Shown: positions 15,805 through 28,898 of the stretch, piece after piece
How positions within the stretch are numbered: the stretch's first letter is position 1
Layout of the letters: each line of letters begins with the position of its first letter
NCBI RefSeq assembly: GCF_030915405.1
Contig: NZ_CP133262.1
Location: 3,798,501 to 3,862,500, forward strand
From: Neobacillus nitrireducens
GTDB lineage: Bacteria > Bacillota > Bacilli > Bacillales > Cytobacillaceae
DNA length: 64,000 nucleotides
Direction of reading: 5' to 3'
Made by a program: the position numbers and the translations under genes
Notes under the pieces: generated by a model
What the model was told of the DNA's origin: nothing
The model's input: only the letters and a program-made list of their open reading frames with translations
The model's database searches: none

Positions 15805-16493
15805 TTTCTATCATAGCGTGCACGAATCGGAAGGATTTTGTCCCCAACCTTATCGAGAATTTCAAGAGACAAACGTTGGTCGAAAAAGAACTTATTATTA
15901 TTGTTAATTCTTCTGTGATGGAAGTGGATGTTGCTGAACATAAAATTCTCCGCTGTCCGGATGAAGTAAGTTTGGGAGCATGTTTAAATCAAGGGGTTAG
16001 CGTGGCCCATTATGATTTTGTCACAAAAATGGATGATGATGACTATTACGGTCCTGACTACCTAAAGGAAGTGTATGGGACTCTTGTTCAAACAGATGCA
16101 GATGTAGTGGGTAAAAGCAGCTTTTACATTTATTTTAAAAAAAATCATGAACTGCGCTTATATAATCCCAATCATGAAAATCGATGGATTGTGAACAATG
16201 GTCCGTATAAAAGTTCCTACTTTTTAAGTGGGGCCACGCTCGCCTTCAAGAAGAAAATCCACGATAAGATTCGCTTTCCCGATGTGAATGTGGGCGAGGA
16301 TAGCGGGTTTCAACGTCTTTGTTTTGAAAATAGGCTGAAAATGTATTCGTTATCGAAGGAGCACTATGCCTATATACGTTACAATGACCCTCTTCATCAT
16401 CATTCAGATGCAAAGGCGCAGTTTTTAAGAAGGCAAGGTCATTTCATCGGTCATCCCCCTTCGATTGAAAAATACTTCGATAACACAAGGTAA
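15801..16493 (+). CDS. Short GT2-like glycosyltransferase, paralog 2
   Basis: The protein has 230 residues and starts MISIIACTNRKDFVPNLIENF. KELIIIVNSS, the metal motif KMDDDDYYGPDYL and GEDSGFQRLCF match paralog 1 position by position. The start ATG overlaps the upstream stop and has GGGGGAGAG in the end of the upstream gene, so translation is coupled. The sugar donor and acceptor are unknown. Two similar enzymes made from one message could act as a heteromer or on successive acceptors. Confidence 0.8.
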   Translation: MISIIACTNRKDFVPNLIENFKRQTLVEKELIIIVNSSVMEVDVAEHKILRCPDEVSLGACLNQGVSVAHYDFVTKMDDDDYYGPDYLKEVYGTLVQTDADVVGKSSFYIYFKKNHELRLYNPNHENRWIVNNGPYKSSYFLSGATLAFKKKIHDKIRFPDVNVGEDSGFQRLCFENRLKMYSLSKEHYAYIRYNDPLHHHSDAKAQFLRRQGHFIGHPPSIEKYFDNTR

Positions 16494-16519
16494 GGCAGTG
16501 ACGGTATTGTCACTGCCTT
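16492..16519. terminator. 11-bp hairpin overlapping the stop of paralog 2
   Basis: AAGGCAGTGAC (16492-16502) and GTCACTGCCTT (16509-16519) are perfect arms starting within the TAA stop. No T-run follows on either strand, so it is a weak or atypical terminator for the two convergent units. Confidence 0.5.
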
Positions 16520-16539
16520 ACTTCGGACTTTTAGAGCGA

Positions 16540-16800
16540 TCAACCGCTAAGTAAATCGACGGAAAAGCTTTCGATGTCCTTACAACGGATAACTGTCAAT
16601 CGTTCCGTAACAAAAGGAGATACCATATCTGGCTCAATGATTTTTACGCAGCAGTCGTTTGTTACACGGATTAGCTCCCCAGTAAATAAATCACCGGATT
16701 TTGTTCTGATCGTTACTTCGCTATGCTTGAATTTTTTTAAAATGCGACATAAACAATCTTTCTTGCAACTACAATCGCTTTTTTCTTTGCGACACCCCAT
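16540..16800 (-). CDS. Cys-rich N-terminus plus Sm-like domain, 86 residues
   Basis: A short Cys/Lys head (MGCRKEKSDCSCKKDCLCRI, six Cys in the first 20 or so residues) precedes a small beta domain: VTIRTKSGDLFTGELIRVTN, then CCVKIIE and ERLTVIRCKDIESFSV. That strand pattern (G-x-x-F/Y-x-G-x-[LI]-x-x-V) is Sm/LSm-like, as in small DUF2642-type Bacillus proteins. AAAGGGGG precedes the ATG. Many cysteines in a short protein fit a spore-coat component, but this is inference. It diverges from the YheC/D-like gene. Confidence 0.7.
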   Translation of the reverse strand: MGCRKEKSDCSCKKDCLCRILKKFKHSEVTIRTKSGDLFTGELIRVTNDCCVKIIEPDMVSPFVTERLTVIRCKDIESFSVDLLSG

Positions 16801-16987
16801 TTGTACAACCCCCTTTCAAAAAGGTTTTCAAATTAATATATGCATAAGAAAAATTAAGGACATGGTCAAATCTCATTTTTCTTGCCAATTTTAAGACTCC
16901 TATTCTTTTGGACAAACATACAAGAACATCGGGACAGCTTTGAATAGAATAATAAGATAAGTCTCTCTAACGAAAGGGGAGGGGTGT

Positions 16988-17716
16988 ATGAGTTATTCCT
17001 ACGGAAAATGGACAAAATATCTTGTGATGATGGAAAATAAGACCCTCGTAGATTACTTGCCCAAGACTCATTTATTCTCAGAAACTGCATTTTGGAAACA
17101 TTTAAATGAATATGGATCGGTTGTCGTTAAACCAAGCGAAGGGAAGCAGGGGTATGGAGTTGTCCAGGTATCCAAGTGTGGAGTAAATCAGTATGAAATT
17201 CACAATAAAAAAAATAAAATGGTTTTGGATAGCTGTATTCTTCATGAATTTTTGGACAAGATCCTGCAGAAAAATAAGCTCCACATTGTCCAACAAAGGA
17301 TCCCTTTGGCTACGATTGAAGGGAATCCCTTTGATATCCGAGTCATGGTCCAGCGGAAGGAAGGCGCTATCGAATGGGAAGTGACTGGGAAAATCGTCAA
17401 AGTAGCGGAGGATGGTTTCTTCATAACGAACGTGGTAAAAGAGCTTCAAATGATAGAACAAGCTTATGAACAATCAGATATAGAGGGAATAGACTTTGCG
17501 GAATTGATGATAGAAATGGATAATATTTCACTAGTAACTGCCTATGAACTGCAGGAATTTTATCCTGATTCAAAGGTATTTGGATTAGATATGGGGATTA
17601 CAGCTGATGGAAGGTTATTTATTATTGAGGCAAATCTAAGTCCAAGCATTGGGATGTTTAAAAAAGTGAATGATAAAACAATCTATCAAAGAATAAAGAA
17701 GTTCATGGAGGGATAA
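16988..17716 (+). CDS. YheC/YheD-type endospore coat-associated ATP-grasp protein
   Basis: This 242-residue ATP-grasp-like protein has the segment YGSVVVKPSEGKQGYGVVQV, which fits the nucleotide-binding strand and glycine loop. IVQQRIPLATIEGNPFDIRV resembles the family's (Q)-x-I-x-L-x-x-x-x-G-x-x-x-D-x-R block. The end, GLDMGITADGRLFIIEAN, is the metal-binding Asp/Glu-x-Asn motif. These match the YheC/YheD family linked to the Bacillus spore coat. It is shorter than YheC/YheD (over 350 residues) and lacks their N-terminal extension. The start has GGGGAGGGGTGT upstream. It may ligate an amino acid or sugar-like group; the substrate is unknown. Confidence 0.82.
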   Translation: MSYSYGKWTKYLVMMENKTLVDYLPKTHLFSETAFWKHLNEYGSVVVKPSEGKQGYGVVQVSKCGVNQYEIHNKKNKMVLDSCILHEFLDKILQKNKLHIVQQRIPLATIEGNPFDIRVMVQRKEGAIEWEVTGKIVKVAEDGFFITNVVKELQMIEQAYEQSDIEGIDFAELMIEMDNISLVTAYELQEFYPDSKVFGLDMGITADGRLFIIEANLSPSIGMFKKVNDKTIYQRIKKFMEG

Positions 17717-18360
17717 TCGATTTCATTTTTGGACTATAAAATGTAGGGCAATTTGTAAGGCTAGAGGGATTAAAAAAACATTGAAATAGCAAGGGGTTCT
17801 TCCCTTGTCATTTTGCTTTTCATTGCTAATTCTTCGGATTGCGTAGTACGAAGAAGTTGGCAAACCATTTCCGGCTACTCGTATTGATATATGTGTAGGT
17901 ATGAATTCATAGGCGGAAAATTTCCGTCTATTGTTTATAGAGGAAGCTAAAGTAGCAGATATAGGCGGAGATATTCCGCTTAATTCCTCTAAATAAGACA
18001 ATATCTAAAGATTTGGACCATATAAGCGGAAAAACTCCCCTTATTTTTAAGGAAATATGGGTATTTCCCAATTTAGCCGGATTTTCTCCGTTTATTTTTC
18101 AAACACAGTGAAATCAACATTCAGTTATAGTGGAGCCTAACCAATATTTTCTGTATATCAATTTGCAAGTAAAAATGTATGACAACAATTTTACATTCCC
18201 CTTTATATGAAGATATATATATCATATTATCATATTAAAAAAATTAACTTATATATTAGGCTGGCATGGTGAGTAGTTTTTGTTTGTAAAAAATTTCATT
18301 TGTATTAATAAAGTAGGGGTGATATGATGTATTAACTGTCAAAGAAACCAACTAACCATT
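17717..18360. other. Gene-free AT-rich region before the rRNA operon
   Basis: I see no credible coding frame. A small hairpin (CAAGGG 17790-17795 with CCCTTG 17802-17807) may end the ATP-grasp gene. Degenerate GCGGA/TCCGC repeats follow (17909-18095). The last part is AT-rich and may act as UP-element DNA for the rRNA promoters. Confidence 0.5.
17909..18095. repeat. Four spaced degenerate GCGGA-n-TCCGC inverted repeats
   Basis: Units at 17909 (AGGCGGAAAATTTCCGTCTA), 17963 (AGGCGGAGATATTCCGCTTA), 18023 (TAAGCGGAAAAACTCCCCTT) and 18074 (TAGCCGGATTTTCTCCGTTTA, 1 nt trimmed) recur every 50-60 bp. Each is an imperfect palindrome with AT-rich centre. Confidence 0.65.
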
Positions 18361-18380
18361 AAAAAAATATTAAGTTGTTG

Positions 18381-18410
18381 TTGACATTGATTATTGATTG
18401 ATGATAAGAT
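18381..18410 (+). promoter_or_regulatory. rRNA operon promoter P1
   Basis: TTGACA at 18381-18386 and TAAGAT at 18405-18410, spacing 18, about 208 bp before the 16S gene. The flanks GTTGT..GACA and AAGTTGTC recur in P2. Confidence 0.75.
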
Positions 18411-18464
18411 ATGAAAGTTGTCACCGAAACTACTAAACTTTTCTAAGAAAATATTAATTAGTTG

Positions 18465-18494
18465 TTGACAATTAGTGAAGAAAAATGATATGAT
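18465..18494 (+). promoter_or_regulatory. rRNA operon promoter P2
   Basis: TTGACA at 18465-18470 and TATGAT at 18489-18494, spacing 18. A boxA-type antitermination leader, TGTTCTTTGAAAACT, follows at about 18517 and is repeated in the 16S-23S spacer. Confidence 0.8.
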
Positions 18495-18617
18495 ATAAAA
18501 GTTGTCTCGTTAAATTGTTCTTTGAAAACTAAACAAACAAAATCGTGCAAAACAAACAAAAAATTATTAGTTTCAGCAATGAAACTAAGCCAACGTAGCA
18601 AAATGAGCTAATCAACT

Positions 18618-20161
<1,544 letters not shown>

Positions 20162-20357
20162 ATAAAGCTGGACCTGTGAGCCAGACAAAACAGTTTGTTT
20201 ATCGCACGTATTTTGTTTGTTTAGTTTTGAGAGTGCAATTTCTCTCAACACATCGTTCTTTGAAAACTAGATAATCGTAAGAAGAAGCAAAGTAAACATC
20301 GAGTAATCGCCATTTTAGTTTTTCTCTCTTATGTAAGTAAGAGTTATAAACCTTTTA

Positions 20358-23290
<2,933 letters not shown>

Positions 23291-23367
23291 AATTTTTAAA
23301 GCGAACTCGTTTTTACAACTTCTTCTGCATTATCTAGTTTTGAGGGAATGATACCTCAACAAAATAG

Positions 23368-23484
<117 letters not shown>

Positions 23485-23492
23485 ACGAAAAG

Positions 23493-23521
23493 GAACAGCG
23501 ACTTAACGCTGTTCTTTTTTG
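23493..23521 (+). terminator. rRNA operon terminator
   Basis: GAACAGCG (23493-23500) pairs with CGCTGTTC (23507-23514), loop ACTTAA, followed by TTTTTT. Confidence 0.9.
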
Positions 23522-23541
23522 TGTCTTAATTGGCATTCTTC

Positions 23542-25323
23542 CTAACTGACATTTTTAATATAAATGTATTTATTTAACTCGTTTAGCCTGATGCGTAGCT
23601 TATCGTTACGTCTTAGTCGATGTCCTGTCTCAGCATCAATCACTTCTTCGCCCAATTCAATAGGATAGTTTGATTTATTTAAAACTAGTAAAGTATTCTC
23701 AGTAATTGGAACAAACGTAATTTGATCGGTTTCTTTGAACTCCGATTCAAGCGTAAACAATTGGTTAAGACAGAATTCTCCTTTAAATGCCTTCAGTTTC
23801 TTAATTTGAGGTTCCATCGCAGCATGTGTATCCGCATCTTCAATTTCAATCACAATTTGGCCGCTAAAGCCCCGGCTTTCCTTCCTTCTTTTTGAAATAA
23901 AAGTGATTAATGGTGTGAATAAAAGAATCGCACCTACTATTGTAATAACAATATAAAGCCATGGATACAGCTGCGATTGTTTAAGGGAAGGCGCATTCAC
24001 ATCTTCTTTACTTGGTTCAGAAGCATTTCTCTGGATAGTGATTTTCTGGGGCTGTGTTTCACTGAGGAAACTGTTGCTTTCGGCCTTAACCATCACCTCA
24101 TAGTTCGCCCCATCTCCAATTTTATACTCGCCTGTAAACCCATTATCTTGGGCATCTAATGGAACTTCCTCGGACTTTCCTGTGTCTAGATCCTTAATAA
24201 AAAGAGTAGCTTCCATTGTCCTGTAAATTTCCTTGTTTGTTATTTGCTTGCTGTTATCCTCAAAGAAGGCGGAAATTTTAATGGAATCCCCTGCTTCTAA
24301 TTCTTTAGAAAGTGGGGCAAGTTTGAGCTGTAAATCATTGTTAAAAACAAGATTGATTTCAATCATATCTTTAGGAAAGCCCTTTACCTTCAGCGTCCAA
24401 TCTCCTTGGACAGGATTCAGCAATTTTAAAATAGAGTATTTCTTTGATTTTAATAAAAGGATTTTGTCAGACGGCAAAGTTTGTTCTTTTCCGGATGGAT
24501 CAACTAGTTTTAGTTCAACAGGTTTTTTAGAAATAAGCGAAATGTTTGCTTCTAGCACATTCTCATTTGGAATCTTGATGTTTATATCCTGATATTCCTG
24601 TTTGGCAACGACATCTTTTATAGGAACAACTTTTAACTTTAAATGATTTGCGAAAATCTCACTTAGGATTCCTGGTAAATCATGTGCATGACTTGTTTCA
24701 AAAAATTTACCGTTCGTGGTTGAAGCAATGTTTTTAAGGACTTCTTTATTTAACTTTCCGTTAGCGTTTAAGCCAATTACATAAATCGGATACCCCTTTG
24801 CTTTAGCATCAGCCACTGTCCCTGCAAGGTCCTCCTCTGCTTTCTTTAGTGTTTTCCCCTTATTCGCAATCAAATCATTGTTACCATCTGCTAATAAAAC
24901 GATGAGAGGGAGATACCCCTTTTCGTGACTTTTATTAAGGACGTTGACTGCTTCTTTTACTCCCACAGAGATATCAGTTGCAGGATATTTTTGGAGTGAA
25001 TCAATAAAGGATTTAAGCTCTTTTTTATCTTGTTCTGTTCGGATTGTGACGAGCTCTTTCTTACTGCGAACCTCATCAGAGTAGGCAACAACTCCAATTT
25101 TGTCTCCCTTAATTGATGCCATATCAATGAACATCTTCATGGCTTCATTACTAATTTTGTCCGGGTCACTGGTTAGCATTGATTTACTGACATCTACAAC
25201 CAGTACCCCTTCCATGGAAGAAGAAGTATCTGCCGGCCGCACTACGCCCTCTGCCCCTACAGATATACAAAATACTAGGGTTAGCGCAGACATTAGTAAA
25301 CTGCAAATAATTTTCTTAAACAT
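23542..25323 (-). CDS. Exported membrane-anchored VWA-domain protein
   Basis: The protein has 593 residues. A signal peptide (1-24) is followed by a von Willebrand A domain at about 38-230 with an intact MIDAS: D44-x-S46-x-S48 (VVDVSKSM), T116 and D146 (LLADGNND). Two beta-rich Ig-like regions lie at about 240-430. A transmembrane helix (453-476, then KRRKES) leads to a cytoplasmic or outer C-terminal domain of about 110 residues that looks beta-rich, with a forkhead-associated-like strand order (TLLVLNKSNYPIELGEEV). Substrate binding through the metal site is expected, but no partner is evident. GGAGGTG 7 nt upstream supports the start. It is convergent with the rRNA operon. Confidence 0.82.
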   Translation of the reverse strand: MFKKIICSLLMSALTLVFCISVGAEGVVRPADTSSSMEGVLVVDVSKSMLTSDPDKISNEAMKMFIDMASIKGDKIGVVAYSDEVRSKKELVTIRTEQDKKELKSFIDSLQKYPATDISVGVKEAVNVLNKSHEKGYLPLIVLLADGNNDLIANKGKTLKKAEEDLAGTVADAKAKGYPIYVIGLNANGKLNKEVLKNIASTTNGKFFETSHAHDLPGILSEIFANHLKLKVVPIKDVVAKQEYQDINIKIPNENVLEANISLISKKPVELKLVDPSGKEQTLPSDKILLLKSKKYSILKLLNPVQGDWTLKVKGFPKDMIEINLVFNNDLQLKLAPLSKELEAGDSIKISAFFEDNSKQITNKEIYRTMEATLFIKDLDTGKSEEVPLDAQDNGFTGEYKIGDGANYEVMVKAESNSFLSETQPQKITIQRNASEPSKEDVNAPSLKQSQLYPWLYIVITIVGAILLFTPLITFISKRRKESRGFSGQIVIEIEDADTHAAMEPQIKKLKAFKGEFCLNQLFTLESEFKETDQITFVPITENTLLVLNKSNYPIELGEEVIDAETGHRLRRNDKLRIRLNELNKYIYIKNVS

Positions 25324-25574
25324 CTATCCACACCTCCAGAGGTTTTAATAAAATTTGTTGTTTTATTAAGAATGTTGTGTTCATTATATAATACATTCTA
25401 TCATTTTAGTGATAAATTACCTAAGTAATACTGGGATAAAACGGGATAATTATTTGTCGACAATTTTCGGGATTTATCCCCAGTGTCGGCTGGATAATTA
25501 ATAGGGATGATTAATATCTGTTAATATGCTAAATTATTACTAATATACTTTTCCGAAAAAAAGGGGATCATTTC

Positions 25575-25670
25575 ATGTCGAGAAAATGGAAGTGGACGAT
25601 TGCATGTTTCTTTTTCCTGCTTTTTTTAAATGCGTTCGGGATCATTGCCGTAAAGATAATAGGCAGGTAA
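25575..25670 (+). CDS. 31-residue single-pass membrane peptide candidate
   Basis: The ATG has AAGGGG 8 nt upstream. The product is MSRKWKWT then a hydrophobic helix (IACFFFLLFLNAFGIIAV) then KIIGR. A positive N-terminus and one transmembrane span fit a small membrane peptide. It lies 40 bp before the CPBP protease gene and could be its partner. No homolog is known to me. Confidence 0.45.
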   Translation: MSRKWKWTIACFFFLLFLNAFGIIAVKIIGR

Positions 25671-25710
25671 GGGGAAAGGGGATTTCTCCGCTAAATTTTC
25701 CAAGTAGGGA

Positions 25711-26646
25711 ATGATGAGTTTGACAACAAATTTAACCAAACCGATTTCAAAAAATCTGCTATGGGCAATAATCATTGTTACAATTGGGGCAGAAGTGCTC
25801 CTCTATTTGACCCGGTACAGTTCTTTGGGCAGCACTCTATATGATGCTGTCATGGTGTCTTCCTTTTTTATCGGTTGGAAGCTATACCGGAGACTCAGTA
25901 GTGAGCAGGAACATCGGAAAAGTCCGCGCCAGATAATGCTTCAATTCACAGGTGCCTTTCTAATTTTCTTCCTTGGAAGTACGGTTGTTAATGTGTACTC
26001 GAACCTCACTTTTGAAGATTTTAACGAGGATTATGATCAATACGTACAAGACTACACAGAGTCACAAGCCCTTGAAATAGAGGGTGGAGTTGATAAGGAA
26101 CTTCCGGATCAACCAATCGGGTCCATTTTTGAAAAAATAGATACCATTGGATATGATTTATATAACGACACACTGGCCGGCCTGGAAGAGGTATGGCGGT
26201 TGGCATATATTATTCTTCTGCTTGTGATATTTAAAAAGGTTTTCCCACGCCGCTGGGAGAGTGGTCGTAGAGATGGATTTCTGATGGCTGCACTGTTTAT
26301 CACCTCAATTCTTTTCGGAATTGACCATACGCTCGATACGGACCAGCCCTGGGCGATCCGAATTGGGGCAATTGTAACTTTTGCTAATATGGGTCTCCTG
26401 TTTGGCCTCATCCTATTATGGACTCGTAACCTTTGGCTAACAGTTATTGTCCACGCTGTATACGATATCACGGCAACCCTGTCATGGTACTATATCGATT
26501 ATGCAGTCGAGTATTTCACCTTAGGGGTGTTAATTGTCCACGTGTGCCTCTATATTTTTGAAACTATTCACCAAAATCGCTTCATGCAACAGAGGGCGTC
26601 GGTTCAGGAAGGTCCAAACATAGAAGTGACGCAAAAGGTAGAGTAA
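25711..26646 (+). CDS. CPBP-family intramembrane metalloprotease
   Basis: This 311-residue polytopic membrane protein carries the three CPBP motifs: E159-E160-x-x-R163 (GLEEVWRLA), F202-x-x-x-H206 (LFGIDH) and H249-x-x-D252 (VHAVYD). The family cleaves or processes membrane peptides and includes CAAX-type proteases and bacteriocin-immunity proteins. At least six hydrophobic segments are visible. An acidic soluble insertion is at about residues 98-135 (FEDFNEDYDQ..). The start may be ATG 25711 or ATG 25714; the ribosome-binding site is weak (AAGTAGGG). It has its own terminator. Confidence 0.85.
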   Translation: MMSLTTNLTKPISKNLLWAIIIVTIGAEVLLYLTRYSSLGSTLYDAVMVSSFFIGWKLYRRLSSEQEHRKSPRQIMLQFTGAFLIFFLGSTVVNVYSNLTFEDFNEDYDQYVQDYTESQALEIEGGVDKELPDQPIGSIFEKIDTIGYDLYNDTLAGLEEVWRLAYIILLLVIFKKVFPRRWESGRRDGFLMAALFITSILFGIDHTLDTDQPWAIRIGAIVTFANMGLLFGLILLWTRNLWLTVIVHAVYDITATLSWYYIDYAVEYFTLGVLIVHVCLYIFETIHQNRFMQQRASVQEGPNIEVTQKVE

Positions 26647-26652
26647 TAGAAA

Positions 26653-26685
26653 AGAGGCTGCCTAGTAAATAGGGCAACCTCTTTT
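26653..26685 (+). terminator. Terminator after the CPBP gene
   Basis: AGAGGCTGCC pairs with GGGCAACCTCT (one mismatch), followed by TTTTAG. It also lies just past the stop of the convergent small gene. Confidence 0.7.
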
Positions 26686-26687
26686 AG

Positions 26688-26879
26688 TTATATCCAAATG
26701 CTCTTTAATAATAGCGAACAGGCTAAAATTATTACTAGGATTAGGGTTATTGTAAAGAACCATTTTTTAATAGATTTTTTTTTATGGGGAAGATCAGGGT
26801 CACTGCTTTGATGGACTTGTGCGTTAATCCTCAGTTCCTCAAGCTCCTGCTTCACCTTTTGTTGGGCGGTAGTCAGCAT
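26688..26879 (-). CDS. Small single-pass membrane protein, 63 residues
   Basis: ATG 26879 is preferred because GGAGG lies 8 nt upstream; an in-frame TTG at 26894 overlaps that site. The N-terminal 40 residues are a charged helix (TTAQQKVKQELEELRINAQV), then KKKSIKKW and one membrane helix (FFTITLILVIILACSLLL). The product would sit with N-terminus inside. The family is unknown to me. Confidence 0.6.
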   Translation of the reverse strand: MLTTAQQKVKQELEELRINAQVHQSSDPDLPHKKKSIKKWFFTITLILVIILACSLLLKSIWI

Positions 26880-27180
26880 CTTGCAGCCCTCCAAATTTCA
26901 TAGATTATATGGACTATTAATATCCTACTACAAAAAGTAACAATAAATCCATTTATTCTCCAATTATTCTAATAGAAATAATAATTTGTTAGTATTTCCC
27001 GAGAAATGAAGAAGATTGTGCAATGGTGTCAGGCACCAATGAATAGTGTTTCGGATGTACACGTGGGGAATGTTGGAATTTGTAAAAAAATGCCGAAACT
27101 TATATTGTACTTATTTGTTTCTATTAAAATTGTAAATATGGTATGGTAGTAATAAATGGAAACAATAGGGGGTTCTTTTT
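26880..27180. other. Intergenic region before the L,D-transpeptidase gene
   Basis: It contains one GGTGTCAGGCACC element (27025-27037) and an AT-rich stretch likely to hold the promoter of the transpeptidase (for example TTGTAAATATGG then TATGGTAGTAAT at about 27130). I see no gene. Confidence 0.5.
27025..27037. repeat. GGTGTCAGGCACC element
   Basis: A single copy of the dispersed 13-mer, flanked as CAATGGTGTCAGGCACCAATG-like (AT context on both sides extends the pairing by one or two bases). Confidence 0.7.
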
Positions 27181-28764
27181 GTGTTAAGACGTTTTTTGAT
27201 TGGATTTATTATATTCTTTTTGGGGTTTTCAGTTCTTCCTCAGGCTCAAAAGGCTGAGGCTAGCACCATTTCCAAAAAGCAATTGATTATTGTTAATAAA
27301 AAGATTAATAAGCTAGCATTTTACGAGAATGGTAAATTAGTAAAAACATACAGAGTGGCAACAGGAAGAACTTCAAGACTTACCCCGGAAGGGACTTTTT
27401 ACATAAGAGAAAAGATTAAAAACAGGCCTTACTATAAACACAATATTCCAGGCGGCGATCCTCGTAATCCATTAGGAAAACGCTGGATGGGTTTAAGCAA
27501 ACAAGAGAATGGCGGTTATCCATATGCGATTCACGGCAACGCAAATGAGAGTTCCATTGGGAAATACATTTCGGGCGGCTGCATCCGGATGCATAATAAT
27601 GAAGTGGTTGAATTATTTAAGAAGGTGAACATTGGTGCTAAAGTGGTTATTACGACTTCGAAAAAGAGCTTTAATCAGTTAGCTGCACCTTATTACAAAA
27701 ATATCGACATTTCGGCTCCAACCTTTTCATACGTTAGCCCTGTTTCAGATAAATCAAATGAAGTGTCGGGGATAACAGAAAAGGGCGCAACGGTTACCGT
27801 TAAAATCGGCTCCAAAAAAATTATTAAAAAAGCAGATTCGAAGGGGAAATTTAAGGTAACGATTGGTAAACAAACGGCAGGTAAAAAGATATATTTATCA
27901 GCTAAAGATCCATCAGGAAACATCAGTAAGACGAAAATAGTTGATGTCAAGGATAAAACAGCTCCAGTCGTAAGCGGAGTAAACAATAAAGCTTTTTATA
28001 ATAAAGATGTTAAGATTACCTTTAATGAAGGAACTGCAACATTGAATGGAAAAGCAATTAAATCGGGATATGTGGCTAAAGCAGCAGGTAAACGTACATT
28101 AGTAGTAACAGATAAGGACAAAAATAAGACAACTGTTGTGTTCACCATTGACAAAACAGCACCTGTTATTAAGGGAGTAAGCAATAACGCATTTTATAAC
28201 AGGGATGTTACGATCGTATTTAATGAAGGAACAGCTACATTAAATGGGAAAGCAATTAAATCAGGATATGTTGCTAAAGTAGCGGGAAAACGCACTCTAG
28301 TGGTAACAGATGCAGCTGGAAACAAGAAGAAGATTGTGTTTACCATTGATAAAACAGCTCCAGTGGTGACGGGGGTAAGCAATGGGACCTTCAACATGGA
28401 TGTTACGATCTCCTTTAATGAAGGAACCGCAACATTAGATGGCAATGTTGTTACAAAAGGAACTGTTGTTTCCGAAGAAGGTGAACATACTTTAGTGGTA
28501 ACAGATGCAGCTGGAAACAAGAAGAAGATTGTGTTTACCATTGATAAAACAGCTCCAGTGGTGACGGGGGTAAGCAATGGGACCTTCGACATGGATGTTA
28601 CGATCTCCTTTAATGAAGGAACCGCAACATTAGATGGCAATGTTGTTACAACAGGAACTGTTGTTTCCGAAGAAGGTGATCATACTCTAGTGGTAACAGA
28701 TGCAGCTAAAAACAAGACAACTGTGGTCTTTACTATTAAAAAAGCAGAGGCAATGGTAGAATAA
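27181..28764 (+). CDS. YkuD L,D-transpeptidase with Ig-like repeats
   Basis: The protein has 527 residues. A signal peptide (1-27) is followed by a YkuD domain at about 33-155 with catalytic H119 (AIHGN) and C134 in SGGCIRMHN. An Ig-like domain (170-258, KQTAGKKIYLSAKDPSGN) comes next, then four Ig-like repeats of about 65 residues, each starting DKTAPV and containing FNEGTATL. The enzyme would form 3-3 crosslinks or attach groups to peptidoglycan outside the cell; the repeats probably act as wall anchors or spacers. GTG start, GGGGG upstream. The last repeats are nearly identical in DNA. Confidence 0.9.
   Translation: MLRRFLIGFIIFFLGFSVLPQAQKAEASTISKKQLIIVNKKINKLAFYENGKLVKTYRVATGRTSRLTPEGTFYIREKIKNRPYYKHNIPGGDPRNPLGKRWMGLSKQENGGYPYAIHGNANESSIGKYISGGCIRMHNNEVVELFKKVNIGAKVVITTSKKSFNQLAAPYYKNIDISAPTFSYVSPVSDKSNEVSGITEKGATVTVKIGSKKIIKKADSKGKFKVTIGKQTAGKKIYLSAKDPSGNISKTKIVDVKDKTAPVVSGVNNKAFYNKDVKITFNEGTATLNGKAIKSGYVAKAAGKRTLVVTDKDKNKTTVVFTIDKTAPVIKGVSNNAFYNRDVTIVFNEGTATLNGKAIKSGYVAKVAGKRTLVVTDAAGNKKKIVFTIDKTAPVVTGVSNGTFNMDVTISFNEGTATLDGNVVTKGTVVSEEGEHTLVVTDAAGNKKKIVFTIDKTAPVVTGVSNGTFDMDVTISFNEGTATLDGNVVTTGTVVSEEGDHTLVVTDAAKNKTTVVFTIKKAEAMVE
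27955..28755 (+). repeat. Four Ig-like coding repeats, last ones with 195-bp period
   Basis: The segment beginning TGGTAACAGATGCAGCTGGA at 28301 recurs at 28496 and, in part, at 28691, a period of exactly 195 bp. The first two of these units are almost identical, a sign of recent duplication. Two more diverged units precede them. Confidence 0.85.
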
Positions 28765-28802
28765 GTCTTAGTGCATGTTAAACAAATATAGTAGAAATCA
28801 AA

Positions 28803-28840
28803 GCAGCGCCTAATCCATCGAGATGAGGGTGCTGTTTTTT
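28803..28840 (+). terminator. Terminator after the L,D-transpeptidase gene
   Basis: AGCAGCGCC pairs with GGTGCTG (G-T allowed), followed by TTTTTT. Confidence 0.75.
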
Positions 28841-28854
28841 ATAGTAAATTAATA

Positions 28855-28890
28855 TAAAAAGTCCAAAGTGTATGAGGACACTTTGGACTT
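28855..28890 (-). terminator. Terminator of the LysM-3D gene
   Basis: A 13-bp perfect stem, AAGTCCAAAGTGT (28859-28871) with ACACTTTGGACTT (28878-28890), is followed leftward by TTTTTATATT. Confidence 0.9.
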
Positions 28891-28898
28891 GATTATGC

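Noticed and set aside
15548-15941. Minus-strand ORFs under the glycosyltransferase paralogs
   Set aside because: They are antisense to well-supported coupled genes and show no domain or start signal.
27693-28640. Minus-strand ORFs across the Ig-like repeats
   Set aside because: Repetitive shadow frames of the L,D-transpeptidase gene without ribosome-binding sites.
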